Source: Eilatimonas milleporae
GTDB lineage: Bacteria; Pseudomonadota; Alphaproteobacteria; Sphingomonadales; Kordiimonadaceae
Length of the DNA stretch: 64,000 nucleotides
Reading direction: 5' to 3'
NCBI RefSeq assembly: GCF_003688555.1
Contig: NZ_REFR01000010.1
Span: 620,001 to 684,000 of the forward strand
A program made the translations under genes and the position numbers. The stretch's first letter is position 1. Each line of letters begins with the position of its first letter. Of this stretch, positions 1-9,547 are shown piece after piece. The notes under the pieces were generated by a model. That model had not been told where the DNA came from, did no database searches, and worked only from the letters and a program-made list of their open reading frames with translations.

Positions 1-790
1 ATGTGCGGACAAAGGGCTTCCCATGACAACATTCGCTTTGCGCGATTTCATTTTCATGATGGGGAAAAATCAAATCCAGTCCGCCACCGTGAATGTCGAT
101 CGTATCGCCCAGATGCTCTTCAATCATGGCGCTGCATTCCAGGTGCCAGCCGGGCCGTCCACGTCCCCAGGGGCTGTCCCAGCCGGGCTGCCCGGCGTCG
201 GACGGCTTCCATAATATGAAATCCGCCGCATCGCGCTTATAGGGTGCCACTTCGACCCGCGCCCCGGCGACAAGTTCATCACGGCCGTGCCGGGATAATG
301 CGCCATAGGACTCCATTGCCGGAACATGGAAGAGTACGTGACCGTCAGCGGCATATGCCACGCCCTTGGCGATCAGGCCTTCGACCATACGGATCATCTG
401 CGGCAGGTGATCGGTCGCCTTGGGCGTCAGGCTCGGCGGCAATGCACCCAGTTCACCCATGTCTTGTGAATATGCCTTGGTAAAATGCGCCGTCACATCG
501 GAGATGGACGTACCGTCACGCTTGGCCCGGTCCATGATCTTGTCGTCGATGTCGGTAATATTGCGGACATAGGTCACATGATCCGCGCCATAAAGGCGGC
601 GCAGCAGCCGGAACAGAATGTCAAATACCACGACAGGGCGGGCATTGCCGATATGGGCAAAATCATAAACCGTCGGGCCGCACACATACATTCGCACATT
701 TGCCGGGTCCAACGGGGTGAAACGCTCTTTTTCGCGGGTCAGCGTATTGTGCACCCAAAGTACGAGACGGTCCGCCGGCTGACCGGTCAT
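1..790 (-). CDS. cysS: Cysteinyl-tRNA synthetase, N-terminal part (cut by window edge)
   Basis: Class I aminoacyl-tRNA synthetase that charges tRNA-Cys in the cytoplasm. About 263 residues are visible, running off the left edge. The reading frame from the minus-strand ATG gives [18 protein letters not shown] near the N terminus; this holds the zinc-binding Cys and the HIGH-type signature typical of CysS. Further on come GWHLECSAM and [15 protein letters not shown], the family's second zinc-ligand region. The KMSKS loop and C-terminal domain lie outside the window. The start ATG overlaps the gltX stop in an ATGA, so it is translationally coupled to gltX and the start is well supported. Identification is secure. 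Confidence 0.95.
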   Translation of the reverse strand, partial: MTGQPADRLVLWVHNTLTREKERFTPLDPANVRMYVCGPTVYDFAHIGNARPVVVFDILFRLLRRLYGADHVTYVRNITDIDDKIMDRAKRDGTSISDVTAHFTKAYSQDMGELGALPPSLTPKATDHLPQMIRMVEGLIAKGVAYAADGHVLFHVPAMESYGALSRHGRDELVAGARVEVAPYKRDAADFILWKPSDAGQPGWDSPWGRGRPGWHLECSAMIEEHLGDTIDIHGGGLDLIFPHHENEIAQSECCHGKPFVRT

Positions 791-2124
791 GCCTTGCGCC
801 CTTCAAGGCGGGCAGCCGCCTTATCCCGTCCGATCAGCGGAAGCAGAACAGACATGTCCGGCCCATGGCTCTGCCCTGTCAGCGCCTGTCTGAGAGGCAG
901 AAAAAGAGCCCGACCCTTGGCACCGGTTTCCGCCTTTATGGCATCGGTCCATATTTTCCACGTCTCGGTGGTCAGATCCCCGTCCGGCAGAAGAGCGCGC
1001 ACTTTTACCATATGATCGGCATTTTCAATGACGGGCACAACCGGGCCGTCAACAATGCGCCACCAATCAGTAACATCGCTCAATTTGGTCAGATTTGGCC
1101 TGACCGCGTTCCAGAATGTTTCGTCAACACCATGAAGATCAATGCGATTGCTTACGGCTCCAAATGGCATTTCATGAAGAATTTTGGCATTCAGCTGATC
1201 AAGTTCGGCAGGGTCCAAACGCGCAGCCGCGCGTGAAAACTTACCGAAATCGAATTGGCTGACCAGTGGGTCAAGCGTGGTGAAAGCCTCAATCGGGTCA
1301 CTGGAGCCAAGCCGGGCCAGAAGTGACAGGATGGACATAGGCTCCAGGCCGGCTTCGTCGCGCAGATCGGCAATGGCCATTGCGCCGGATCGCTTGGACA
1401 AACCCTCCCCGCCTTTGCCGGTCAACAAAGCAAAATGGGCCATAACAGGGGGCGTTCCGCCCACTGCCTTGAAAATCTGTGTCTGCACGGCTGAATTGGT
1501 TACATGATCCTCGCCGCGTACGATATGGGTGATGCCATAATCCACATCGTCCACGACGCTGGGCAGAGTATAAAGATAGCTGCCATCTTCACGGATGAGG
1601 ATCGGGTCCGAGACGGAGCCGAGGTCGATGGACACATCGCCACGGATCAGGTCGGTCCAGTCGACGCGGGCCGGCACATCAAGCTTAAAACGCCAGTGGG
1701 GCCGACGGCCCTCCGCCTCAAGTTTTTGCCGCTCGTCATCACTGAGCGTCAGGGCCGCACGGTCATAGACGGGCGGCAACCCCCGCGAAAGCTGGATTTT
1801 GCGCTTGATCTCCAGCTCTTCCGCCGTCTCATAGCAGGGATAGAGCAGCCCCTGCTCTTTCAACGTCTCAACGACACTGTTGTAGCGGTCAAAACGTTCG
1901 CTCTGACGGAAATGCGCATCCCATTCCAGGCCAAGCCATGTCAGATCGTCACGTATGCCCTGCTCATATTCCGCCGTTGAACGTTGCCGGTCGGTGTCGT
2001 CAATGCGGAGTATGAAATCCCCGCCCTGCTGCCGTGCGAAAAGCCAATTAATCAACGCGGCACGGATGTTGCCCAAATGCAGGCGGCCTGTCGGCGATGG
2101 AGCAAAGCGAACCTTGATGGTCAT
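787..2124 (-). CDS. gltX: Glutamyl-tRNA synthetase
   Basis: Class I synthetase attaching glutamate to tRNA-Glu. The protein has 445 residues, a normal length for bacterial GluRS. It begins with the Rossmann-fold signature [20 protein letters not shown] (HIGH motif as HLGN), followed by RIDDTD, and has the KMSKS-type loop as LSKRSG near residue 240. Alphaproteobacteria often carry two GluRS paralogues, one of which also charges tRNA-Gln; the sequence alone does not show whether this one is discriminating. It lies between nadE and cysS on the minus strand and shares an ATGA junction with cysS, which suggests a nadE-gltX-cysS transcription unit. Confidence 0.95.
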   Translation of the reverse strand: MTIKVRFAPSPTGRLHLGNIRAALINWLFARQQGGDFILRIDDTDRQRSTAEYEQGIRDDLTWLGLEWDAHFRQSERFDRYNSVVETLKEQGLLYPCYETAEELEIKRKIQLSRGLPPVYDRAALTLSDDERQKLEAEGRRPHWRFKLDVPARVDWTDLIRGDVSIDLGSVSDPILIREDGSYLYTLPSVVDDVDYGITHIVRGEDHVTNSAVQTQIFKAVGGTPPVMAHFALLTGKGGEGLSKRSGAMAIADLRDEAGLEPMSILSLLARLGSSDPIEAFTTLDPLVSQFDFGKFSRAAARLDPAELDQLNAKILHEMPFGAVSNRIDLHGVDETFWNAVRPNLTKLSDVTDWWRIVDGPVVPVIENADHMVKVRALLPDGDLTTETWKIWTDAIKAETGAKGRALFLPLRQALTGQSHGPDMSVLLPLIGRDKAAARLEGRKA

Positions 2125-2203
2125 CGATATATTCTTTCAACCAAATATGAATGCACAACCCACTGCGAAACCGGCGGTTCCGCAGGCATGCCCTGCCAGG
2201 CTG

Positions 2204-3880
2204 TCACTCAGGACGGCGAGCGCTGCGGAAGCCGTTCGTAATCGGATACCGGCGGTCCCGGCCAAAATGCTTCGACGTAATCTTGACCCCCGGCGGAGCC
2301 TGACGCCGTTTGTATTCGGCGATGTACAGCAGATGCTCCACCCGCGCAACCTCCGCCCCGTCATGGCCATCGGCCACAAGGTCGTGGACGGCACGGTCTT
2401 CATCCACCAGCCCCTGCAATATCGCATCCAGCCGATCATAAGGCGGCAGGCTGTCTTCGTCGCGCTGATCGGGTTTCAGTTCCGCCGTGGGGGGTTTGGA
2501 GATGATGGTCTGCGGAATGACCGACCCCGCCGGGCCGAGAGCCCCTTGCGGGACAGCCGCATTGCGCCAGTGCGACAATGCGAAAACATCGGTCTTGTAG
2601 ATATCCTTCAGCGCATTGTAGCCGCCACACATGTCGCCATACAATGTGGCATACCCAACCGATACCTCCGACTTGTTGCCCGTTGTCAGCACCATGCCGC
2701 CAAACTTGTTGGACAGAGCCATCAGCAGAACACCCCGCAAACGGGACTGGATATTTTCCTCGGTCGTATCCGGCTCGCGGTCACCGAACAGGGGCGTCAA
2801 CATATGGTGAAACGCGGCAACGCCCTCTTCGATACCGATGATATCATAGCGGACGCCGAGGGCGTCGGCGCATGCCCTGGCATCCGTCAGACTGTCGTCC
2901 GAGGTATAGCGCGACGGCATCATAACGCAGTGCACCCGGTCGGCGCCCAGCGCATCGACGGCAATGGCCGTGGACAGCGCACTGTCGATACCGCCGGACA
3001 GTCCGATGATGACACCGGGAAACCCATTTTTGCCGATATAGTCGCGCACCCCCAACACAGCAGCCTGATAAATGCACTCCAACCTGTCTTCCGGCAGATA
3101 GACATCATGCATATCGCCGGTTTTAAGGGTGCCGGTCGCGGGATCAAAACAGATCAGCCTGCCATCCGCCTGCCAGGCATGCAGACGCATCGACAGACTG
3201 CCATCACTTTGCAGGGCAAAGCTGCCGCCATCGAAGATCAGCTCATCCTGCCCGCCCCACTGATTACAGAAGACAAGCGGTCGTCCACATTCCCGCACGC
3301 GGTCTTTTGCCTGTTCCAAGCGCGACGAGGACTTGCCGACCTCAAAAGGGCTGCATGTGGGAACAAGCAGCAAATCCGCCCCTGCTTCGCTTAAAGCGCG
3401 GGCGGTCTCGGGCAGCCACATATCCTCGCAGATCATCAGACCAAGGCTGACACCGCGGAACTGAACCGGGCGCGGATGTGGGCCTGCCTGAAAAATCCTT
3501 TTTTCATCGAAGACGCCGTAATTGGGCAGTTGCTGCTTGTAGCGAACGGCTTCGACGCTGCCGCCGGCACACAGGATGACGGCATTGTACAGAACGCCGT
3601 CTTCCATCCAGGGTGCGCCAATCACCAGTCCGGGCATATCTTCGCCGGCCGTTAGACGGGCCAGACCCTCCACGGCCCGGCGCGCTTCCCTTTGAAAAAA
3701 GGGCTGGAGAACAAGGTCTTCCGGCGGATACCCAATAACGGACAGCTCCGGTGTGACCACCAAATCGGCGCCTGCATCCACACCGTCGCCGTAAACCTGG
3801 CTGATCAGCTCGCCATTGGCGGCTATGGCGCCAACCGTGGGATTGATCTGCGCCACGTAGATATTCAGAAGCTCGGACAT
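2204..3880 (-). CDS. nadE: Glutamine-dependent NAD+ synthetase
   Basis: Converts deamido-NAD+ to NAD+ using glutamine and ATP, the last step of NAD synthesis. The 558 residues form two domains. Residues 1 to about 270 are a nitrilase-like glutaminase with the Glu (TPELSVIGYPPEDL), Lys (YKQQLPNYGVFDE) and Cys (LMICEDMW) catalytic triad motifs. The rest is the synthetase domain with the ATP-pyrophosphatase P-loop SGGIDSALS near residue 297 and the TTGNKSE and GYATLYGDMCGGYN motifs. This is the long, glutamine-using form, so no separate amidotransferase is needed. A 79-base gap separates it from gltX downstream on the same strand. Confidence 0.95.
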   Translation of the reverse strand: MSELLNIYVAQINPTVGAIAANGELISQVYGDGVDAGADLVVTPELSVIGYPPEDLVLQPFFQREARRAVEGLARLTAGEDMPGLVIGAPWMEDGVLYNAVILCAGGSVEAVRYKQQLPNYGVFDEKRIFQAGPHPRPVQFRGVSLGLMICEDMWLPETARALSEAGADLLLVPTCSPFEVGKSSSRLEQAKDRVRECGRPLVFCNQWGGQDELIFDGGSFALQSDGSLSMRLHAWQADGRLICFDPATGTLKTGDMHDVYLPEDRLECIYQAAVLGVRDYIGKNGFPGVIIGLSGGIDSALSTAIAVDALGADRVHCVMMPSRYTSDDSLTDARACADALGVRYDIIGIEEGVAAFHHMLTPLFGDREPDTTEENIQSRLRGVLLMALSNKFGGMVLTTGNKSEVSVGYATLYGDMCGGYNALKDIYKTDVFALSHWRNAAVPQGALGPAGSVIPQTIISKPPTAELKPDQRDEDSLPPYDRLDAILQGLVDEDRAVHDLVADGHDGAEVARVEHLLYIAEYKRRQAPPGVKITSKHFGRDRRYPITNGFRSARRPE

Positions 3881-3973
3881 TTCCGCCCACCCCGGTCGCG
3901 TTTGTTTCAGAATTCACGGTCAAGATGTCCACGCACTGGCGGACCGATTCCCGACCGCACCAACCGTGTCCGA

Positions 3974-5347
3974 TCAGGCCGCCGCGCCGGCCGCAATGGT
4001 CAGACGTTCCTCCTTCAGCAGTTCAGCAATGAGGAATGCCAGCTCAATTGCCTGATCGGCATTCAGACGCGGGTCGCAATGAGTATGGTAGCGGCTGGAA
4101 AGATTGTCTTCCGTGACAGCAATGGCACCGCCCGTACATTCCGTGACATTCTGCCCCGTCAGTTCCAGGTGAATGCCGCCAAGATAGGTCCCTTCCGCCC
4201 TGTGAACGGCAAAAACCTGCCGCACCTCCTGCAAGATACGATCAAAGGGCCGGGTCTTCAGACCCGAGGCGGCCTTGATCGTATTGCCGTGCATGGGATC
4301 GCACGACCAGATGACCGACCGGCCCTCTTCCTTCACGCGGCGCAAAAGACGCGGAAGGTATTTGTCGACACTCTCAGCGCCGAAGCGGGAAATCAGGGTC
4401 AGGCGGCCCGGTTCATTCGCCGGATTGAGAAGGTCCATCAGGCGGATCAGATCGTCCGGGTCGGTGGTCGGCCCGACCTTGGAGGCAATCGGGTTGGCGA
4501 TACCGCGCAGAAATTCCACATGGGCGCCGTTCGTCTGCCGGGTACGGTCGCCGCACCACAAAAGATGGGCGGACGTATCATACCACTGACCGGATGTGGA
4601 ATCGACGCGGGTCAATGCCTGTTCATAGCCCAGCAGAAGCGCTTCATGCGATGTGTAAAAATCAGTGCCCTGCAACTGGCTGACATTGGCCGGATTGACG
4701 CCGCAGGCCTCCATGAAAGCAAGTGCTTCACTGATGCGGTCCGCCAGTTCACTGTATTTTTCGCCAGCACCGCTCTGACTGACGAAATCCAATGTCCACC
4801 GATGTACGGACATAAGGTTGGCATAGCCCCCCTGGGCAAAGGCCCGGATGAGATTCAGCGTGGCCGCCGCCTGACTGTAGGCACGCAGCATGCGTCTCGG
4901 GTCAGGCACACGGGCATCGGCCTCAAAGACGATATCATTGATGATATCCCCACGGTAGCTAGGCAGTTCCACACCGTCCCGCGTTTCCACGCCACTGGAC
5001 CGTGGCTTGGCGAACTGGCCGGCCAAACGACCGACCTTGACCACGGGGCAACTGGCGGCAAAGGTCAGAACCACGGCCATTTGCAGAATCACGCGAAAGG
5101 TATCGCGAATATTATCGGGATGAAATTCCGCAAAACTTTCGGCACAGTCGCCGCCCTGCAACAGAAAAGCGCGGCCCTCGGCGACATCGGCCAATTGCGC
5201 TTTCAGCTGTCGTGCCTCGCCGGCGAACACCAATGGCGGATAGCCGGACAATTCCTTCTCGACATCTGCAAGAGTTGTTTCATCCGGATAGTCCGGGACC
5301 TGGATGATGGGCATATCGCGCCAGCTATCCGGTTTCCACGCCGTCAT
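3974..5347 (-). CDS. 3-deoxy-7-phosphoheptulonate (DAHP) synthase, class II
   Basis: Condenses phosphoenolpyruvate with erythrose 4-phosphate, the first step of the shikimate pathway to aromatic amino acids. The protein has 457 residues. It starts [21 protein letters not shown], typical of plant-like class II enzymes, and carries [11 protein letters not shown] (metal-binding Cys) near residue 60, [18 protein letters not shown], the SMHRW-like [19 protein letters not shown] and [15 protein letters not shown]. The open frame extends a further 300 codons upstream, but that part has no family similarity. The ATG at 5347 is preceded on the minus strand by GAGGAAAGGA about ten bases away, which decides the start. 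Divergent from gph. Confidence 0.94.
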   Translation of the reverse strand: MTAWKPDSWRDMPIIQVPDYPDETTLADVEKELSGYPPLVFAGEARQLKAQLADVAEGRAFLLQGGDCAESFAEFHPDNIRDTFRVILQMAVVLTFAASCPVVKVGRLAGQFAKPRSSGVETRDGVELPSYRGDIINDIVFEADARVPDPRRMLRAYSQAAATLNLIRAFAQGGYANLMSVHRWTLDFVSQSGAGEKYSELADRISEALAFMEACGVNPANVSQLQGTDFYTSHEALLLGYEQALTRVDSTSGQWYDTSAHLLWCGDRTRQTNGAHVEFLRGIANPIASKVGPTTDPDDLIRLMDLLNPANEPGRLTLISRFGAESVDKYLPRLLRRVKEEGRSVIWSCDPMHGNTIKAASGLKTRPFDRILQEVRQVFAVHRAEGTYLGGIHLELTGQNVTECTGGAIAVTEDNLSSRYHTHCDPRLNADQAIELAFLIAELLKEERLTIAAGAAA

Positions 5348-5608
5348 GGGCCGTCCTTTCCTCGTCTTCCCGTCAGACACACAAACATATAATACACAAA
5401 CCACCTGACCATAGACCACTACGCCCGTCATATGGCAAGCAGTTAACGCTGCACCGCAACACTGGCGACGGTGTTCAATACCATATGGCGTATGACCATC
5501 CGTCAGCCCGGTGTTTACCGGTCGGACAGGACATCTCCAATATTTTGACTCCAAGCATAAGCATGACCTATGTGCGGGACATTGTCGCGGCGGCAGAAAG
5601 GCACACCC

Positions 5609-6310
5609 ATGACAGCGTTGACAGTTCAGCCCCCCTTTCGCGTCGGAAAGATCATCTTCGATCTGGACGGCACACTCATCGATTCCGCACCGGACCTGCA
5701 CGCCGCGACCAATCATGTGCTGGAAACCATCGGCCGGCCACACATCACCCTCGGACAAGTGCGCCACATGGTCGGCCAGGGCGCCCGCAGGCTTATTGAA
5801 AAGGGACTGACGGCAACAGGCGGCCGGCAGAACCACAGCATAGACGATCTGTTGCCGGTTTTTCTGGAATATTACGGAAACAACCTGACACGCCATGGAA
5901 CCAGCCTGTTTGCCGGCGGGGCGGATCTCCTGGATACGCTGAGTGCGACCGGGTTCGGTCTCGGGCTGTGCACCAACAAGCCCGTCGCGCTGACAAAACC
6001 ATTGCTGTCGGCGCTGAAGATCGATCATCATTTCGGCGCGGTTCTGGGCGGCGACAGTCTGTCCGTCCGCAAACCGGACCCCCGCCACCTGATCGAGACA
6101 GCCGACCGCCTGTCCGGTAGTACCGGTGCCGCCCTGATGGTGGGAGACAGCAGCAGCGATATCGATGCCGCCAAAGCAGCCGGCTGGCCGTCCATCGCCG
6201 TCACATTCGGATACAGCGCCCGTCCGGTGCAGGAGTTGGGCGCCAGTCATCAGGTCGACAGCCTGCGGGAGATTGCCGGTCTCGTCCTTTTAAAAACGCA
6301 GCCGGTTTGA
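5609..6310 (+). CDS. gph: Phosphoglycolate phosphatase, HAD family
   Basis: HAD-superfamily hydrolase of 233 residues, expected to remove phosphate from 2-phosphoglycolate made during DNA repair or photorespiration-like reactions. Visible motifs are HAD motif [13 protein letters not shown] (nucleophile Asp and acid/base Asp), motif II GLCTNKP, the Lys of KPDPRHL (motif III) and motif [15 protein letters not shown] helical cap follows motif I. The ATG at 5609 has AGAAAGG seven bases upstream and is preferred over an in-frame ATG at 5570 that would add a non-conserved tail. The substrate is inferred from family resemblance; related HAD enzymes of other specificity look similar. The gene ends 17 bases from the convergent nucleotidyltransferase gene. 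Confidence 0.85.
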   Translation: MTALTVQPPFRVGKIIFDLDGTLIDSAPDLHAATNHVLETIGRPHITLGQVRHMVGQGARRLIEKGLTATGGRQNHSIDDLLPVFLEYYGNNLTRHGTSLFAGGADLLDTLSATGFGLGLCTNKPVALTKPLLSALKIDHHFGAVLGGDSLSVRKPDPRHLIETADRLSGSTGAALMVGDSSSDIDAAKAAGWPSIAVTFGYSARPVQELGASHQVDSLREIAGLVLLKTQPV

Positions 6311-6327
6311 GGCGCTGGGCCCGTCCT

Positions 6328-7410
6328 TTAAGGCGCAGAGACGTCGCGCTGCCTTTTCCTGGTCAGGAAAGCGGAAAGCGACACCCAGCCCTTTGCCAAA
6401 GCATGCCGGATCAGAAGCGGCAGCGGCATGCGCAGCCAATGCCCCCTCGCCCACAGGAAAAACCGGGCCAAACGGTAAAAGGGGGCTTCCGTCAGCACCA
6501 CCATCATCGCCCAGCGGGTCAGCAACAACGCCGGGTGCATATCCTGTTTGCGCAGTGTTTCATAGAGCTCCCGCGCATGCTGGCGTCCCGGCCTGCGCGC
6601 CAGGATCCACATGGCTGTCGTCACCGCCATGGCACCACCGACCTGTTTCAGGCGGCCCGGCACCGCACCGCGTCCGGACGGGCCAAGGGCCGTGAACAGG
6701 GCATCCAGTTCCAGAAGGCTCCTCAGCGGCGTGGCAAACTCGCCATCGGCAAGCGCGTGCGTGGCGGAATGAATGAAAAGGTCCACCATGTTCAACGCTC
6801 TGAGCCCACTGCCCGGAATGGGGACGCTGCCGGCAATCATGCCGGCCGTATCCAACTGGTGTCGTGCAGTCGGGGGGATCAGAGCATGATGGACATCCAT
6901 CAGGGTTTTGCGGTTCCGATGACGCAGTGGCGGCAGCTCATGCATCCAGTTGCGGTAATAGGCCCTGTCATAAGCGTTATCGGTCTTTTCATCCGGCCGC
7001 CATCCTGCGGCGTGCAGGGCTTTCTCAAAATCCGGCAAGCAGCTTTTTTCGATCAGGATGTCCAGATCGCTGACACGCCGGCCCCTGGCAACCGCCAGGT
7101 CCAATGCCACGTAGGCCCCTCCCTTTAAAAGGACGGGCCGTATATCAAGACCGTAAAGTGCCCGTTCCAGCCTGTTGATTTCAAATTTCAACATTCTGCG
7201 GTCCGCCTCTGCCGGTACCGTCGCATTGGCGAGGATATCAGCCCGCTTACCATCCCTCCTGTCCTGAACGGCAAGTGCCAGCGCGGCCAAAACATGATGG
7301 CGGTCCGCCATACAAAACAGCCGGTCACAGGCAGCCTCGTCATCCGGCAGGACAGCGCGGCCCAGCAGACAATCCAACAAAGTCCCGACGCCATCAGCCA
7401 TGCGTTTCAT
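6328..7410 (-). CDS. Nucleotidyltransferase family protein of the HprK/PqqD cluster
   Basis: 360-residue protein resembling the uncharacterised nucleotidyltransferase family PF14907. It has the pol-beta-type active-site layout: LLKGGAY near residues 94-100 and the metal-binding pair in RRVSDLDILIEK near 111-122, followed by a long helical region. Substrate unknown. Members of this family occur with HprK-like kinases, both in the so-called HPr-rel-A clusters and in lasso-peptide clusters with a phosphorylated product (recalled family knowledge). It is the last gene of the four-gene minus-strand operon: its start overlaps the kinase stop by 17 bases (from the ATG at 7410) or 8 bases (from the ATG at 7401). 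A role in adding a nucleotide or sugar-phosphate to a modified peptide is inference. Confidence 0.75.
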   Translation of the reverse strand: MKRMADGVGTLLDCLLGRAVLPDDEAACDRLFCMADRHHVLAALALAVQDRRDGKRADILANATVPAEADRRMLKFEINRLERALYGLDIRPVLLKGGAYVALDLAVARGRRVSDLDILIEKSCLPDFEKALHAAGWRPDEKTDNAYDRAYYRNWMHELPPLRHRNRKTLMDVHHALIPPTARHQLDTAGMIAGSVPIPGSGLRALNMVDLFIHSATHALADGEFATPLRSLLELDALFTALGPSGRGAVPGRLKQVGGAMAVTTAMWILARRPGRQHARELYETLRKQDMHPALLLTRWAMMVVLTEAPFYRLARFFLWARGHWLRMPLPLLIRHALAKGWVSLSAFLTRKRQRDVSAP

Positions 7411-8350
7411 CCATGGCGACAGGGACCGTTGCGGTCAAGTCCTCTTCAATATGGCGGGCCGCGGCAAGGGCATCGGAGAAAGACAGTTCATATGCGCGCG
7501 CAAAACCGGTCAGTCGTTTCAGTGCCTCAAATCCCGTCCGCCCCAGAAGGTGATAATTCGTCGAACTGGCAACCAAACGCAGGAAGGCGTCGCTGCGGGG
7601 CACGGGAACAGCCGCCAAATCGCTACCCTGTTCATACTGCGGAAAAACAATAGCCGCAGCCGTCACGGCCTGGCCCGCCCCGGTCACATCCTCGGGCCTG
7701 ACCCGGCGATAGGCAATGCTGCCCTTTGGTGTGTCATGATATGTATTGCTGAGCGCGCTCTCCCCCAGCCAGGCATGGGCCAGCGCCACGGACTCGTTCT
7801 TCAGTGAGACCGGGCGGGGATATCCGAGAAGCAGTCCGTCCGGCAGACGGAAAAGCGCGAATTCATCCGACAACAACCGCCAGCCCTGCGTCATCAAGGC
7901 CAATGTCAGAGTGCTTTTCCCGCCACCGGAAGGGGCACTGATCACCACGGCGCGGCCATTCTTTTCCACGACACCGGCATGCAGGATACCCAATCGCCAG
8001 CATTTCAGGGCCACGGCGGCATTCATCGCCATTTCCATAACAAGCGGCGCCATCGATACGGGCAAAGGCAGGGACGGCAGCGCAAAACCGGGGTCTGCGA
8101 CAAGCTGATCGCGGAGCCAAAATCCGCGCATACTGCGCGGCCGGCGTATCGCCACATGAAAATCCGACAGACCGGGCACCAGCGATACCGGTACGGGCGC
8201 ATACTGGTGAAACAGAAAATCGACAACAGGTTCCGGCGGCGCTTTCAACGCCATGACGAAAGGCCCCAGGTTCATCCTGAGGTGCCCTTTACGAAGCGCC
8301 CGGCACACCGAAACACGCGAACATTCGCCAAGAGGGGTGTCAATGGTCAT
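7394..8350 (-). CDS. HprK-related kinase A
   Basis: 318-residue protein with the fold of the C-terminal kinase domain of HPr kinase/phosphorylase. The P-loop is APSGGGKSTL at residues 139-148, preceded by GILHAGVV, where the His matches a conserved HprK-like position, and followed by LLSDEFALF and GYPRPVSLKN, both characteristic of this subfamily. It lacks the usual HprK N-terminal domain and there is no HPr gene nearby, so a carbohydrate-phosphotransferase role is unlikely. Relatives in lasso-peptide clusters phosphorylate a serine of the precursor peptide, which makes peptide or protein phosphorylation the best guess here. The ATG overlaps the PqqD-like stop as ATGA, indicating coupled translation. 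Confidence 0.82.
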   Translation of the reverse strand: MTIDTPLGECSRVSVCRALRKGHLRMNLGPFVMALKAPPEPVVDFLFHQYAPVPVSLVPGLSDFHVAIRRPRSMRGFWLRDQLVADPGFALPSLPLPVSMAPLVMEMAMNAAVALKCWRLGILHAGVVEKNGRAVVISAPSGGGKSTLTLALMTQGWRLLSDEFALFRLPDGLLLGYPRPVSLKNESVALAHAWLGESALSNTYHDTPKGSIAYRRVRPEDVTGAGQAVTAAAIVFPQYEQGSDLAAVPVPRSDAFLRLVASSTNYHLLGRTGFEALKRLTGFARAYELSFSDALAAARHIEEDLTATVPVAMDETHG

Positions 8351-8700
8351 TCAGCGGTTCCGGCCGCAATCGATTGCGGCGGTAACATGGGCTGAACGAG
8401 GCCCGCATGGTCCAGATCGTCAAGCGTCGCATCGACAAGGCGGGCGGGACATTCCCGAATAGACAATCCAAGACGTCCGGGTACTGCCGTGCGCAATTCA
8501 CCCCTAGAGGCCGGAGCGTCGCGGAGACAATCCAGAACGGCGGCGGCAAGGATATGCAAAATATGCGTTGTGCCGGACAAATCCGCATAGGCCATGACCG
8601 CTTCGTCTTCCGGCAGGTCTTCAAGAATGAGAGGACCGGGCGACAGATGCCAAGAGACATCGTCACCCACTTGCGGCCCTGCTGAATACGGATGTGTCAC
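8347..8700 (-). CDS. PqqD-like peptide-binding protein (HPr-rel-A system chaperone type)
   Basis: 117-residue protein with a winged-helix PqqD-like layout. A beta-rich N terminus (WHLSPGPLILEDLPEDEAVMAY) leads into DLSGTTHILHILAAAVLDCL and a C-terminal helical region. PqqD and related RiPP-recognition elements bind a leader peptide and present it to a modifying enzyme. This small variant is the type found beside HprK-related kinase A (recalled as the HPr-rel-A system). It sits 40 bases downstream of the Asp-rich exported-protein gene and overlaps the kinase start by 4 bases. The natural reading is that it presents a substrate, possibly the Asp-rich protein, to the kinase or nucleotidyltransferase; that is inference. 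Confidence 0.7.
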   Translation of the reverse strand: MTHPYSAGPQVGDDVSWHLSPGPLILEDLPEDEAVMAYADLSGTTHILHILAAAVLDCLRDAPASRGELRTAVPGRLGLSIRECPARLVDATLDDLDHAGLVQPMLPPQSIAAGTAE

Positions 8701-8740
8701 CCAGGCAGCCTTAACACGTCCAGGAAATCAGGGCAGCGGA

Positions 8741-9547
8741 TTATCCGCCCTGCTGATCAAAATAATTCAAGACGGAAACGATACAGGAAATACCGGGGAA
8801 ATTCCCGGAATTGCCATACACCTCGGCATAACGGGTTGCCAGCAGAATGTAGAAACCGCGCTTGCCGTTCAGTTTCCAGTTCCCCTGTGCATCGACGCGC
8901 CTGGAGATCGGAAACTCAATGTCTCTCTTGTTGACAATGATTTTGTAGTTGCAGCTGACATCCTTGTTGCCATTGCCACCATCATCGTCGTCATCGTCGT
9001 CATCATCGTCATCATCGCCGCCGTCATCATCGTCATCCCACCACCAGTAATGGCGGCTGTTCTGGTCCTGAAAGGCATTCATGACGGGACGCAGATCATC
9101 CTCGTCATCGTCCCACCAACCATCATCGTCGTCGTCATCGCCCCAACCACCATCATCATCGTCATCGTCCCCCCAATCGTCATCGTCGTCGTCACAGCCT
9201 TTCGGGCGGCGATTTTGCGGTGCGGTTCCGGCGGGAAAGATGAAACTGGCGCTCGACTTGATCTCGTCGACATGGCTCTGCTTCACCTTGTTCGGGGCAC
9301 TGCTCCAGCCCAGGTCGGCCATCCAGACCGCACCGGCCGCATCCACCAGAAAAACATAGCCCGCCGGCATACGAAACAGGCATGTCAATTGCGAAACCAG
9401 CGCCTGACTGGCGGAAGCACGCAGTGTCAAAACCGTAGGCACGGCCGCGGTGCCGAGAGCCAGAACCTGACGGCGCGCGGCATCAACGTCCACACGCCCC
9501 TTTTTTTCCGGTGCCTGACCTGTCCGGTCTGTCTTTCCTGTCTTCAA
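8741..9547 (-). CDS. Exported Asp/Trp/Gly-rich protein of unknown function
   Basis: 268 residues with no family I recognise. Residues about 18-50 look like a twin-arginine signal: DAARRQVLALG, a hydrophobic stretch, then ASASQA. A short domain follows (LTCLFRMPAGYVFLVDAAGAVW). Then come two acidic low-complexity tracts: residues 119-152 with runs of six Asp separated by WG, GGWG and GWW, and 171-189 with WWW, five Asp, GG and twelve Asp. A Cys-containing C-terminal domain begins SCNYKIIVNKRDI. The frame opens with TTG at 9547, preceded by GGTGAGG. A GTG at about codon 19, with AAAAGGGG upstream, is a good alternative start that would leave a compact Tat signal. First gene of the kinase/PqqD operon, so it may be that system's substrate. 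Confidence 0.72.
   Translation of the reverse strand: MKTGKTDRTGQAPEKKGRVDVDAARRQVLALGTAAVPTVLTLRASASQALVSQLTCLFRMPAGYVFLVDAAGAVWMADLGWSSAPNKVKQSHVDEIKSSASFIFPAGTAPQNRRPKGCDDDDDDWGDDDDDDGGWGDDDDDDGWWDDDEDDLRPVMNAFQDQNSRHYWWWDDDDDGGDDDDDDDDDDDDGGNGNKDVSCNYKIIVNKRDIEFPISRRVDAQGNWKLNGKRGFYILLATRYAEVYGNSGNFPGISCIVSVLNYFDQQGG
8981..9193. repeat. Poly-Asp coding trinucleotide tracts
   Basis: Two clusters of near-uninterrupted atc/gtc triplets on the plus strand, read as GAT/GAC (Asp) on the minus strand: twelve plus five Asp codons between 8981 and 9037, and 23 Asp codons between 9095 and 9193. The two Asp codons are mixed irregularly, so this is a protein-level repeat rather than a perfect microsatellite, although it would still be prone to slippage in multiples of three bases. 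Confidence 0.85.

Noticed and set aside
3974-6250. 758-codon minus-strand frame read as a fused DAHP synthase
   Set aside because: The 300 extra N-terminal codons overlap gph on the other strand and have no family match; a well-placed ribosome site sets the start at 5347.
8981-9193. Poly-triplet tract as a CRISPR or satellite repeat
   Set aside because: Irregular atc/gtc order within one reading frame; it is a coding low-complexity tract.
8741-9547. Plus-strand frame across the poly-Asp gene (Val/Ile-rich, 8594-9607)
   Set aside because: It is the complement of Asp codons; the hydrophobic Val/Ile run is an artefact of the opposite strand.
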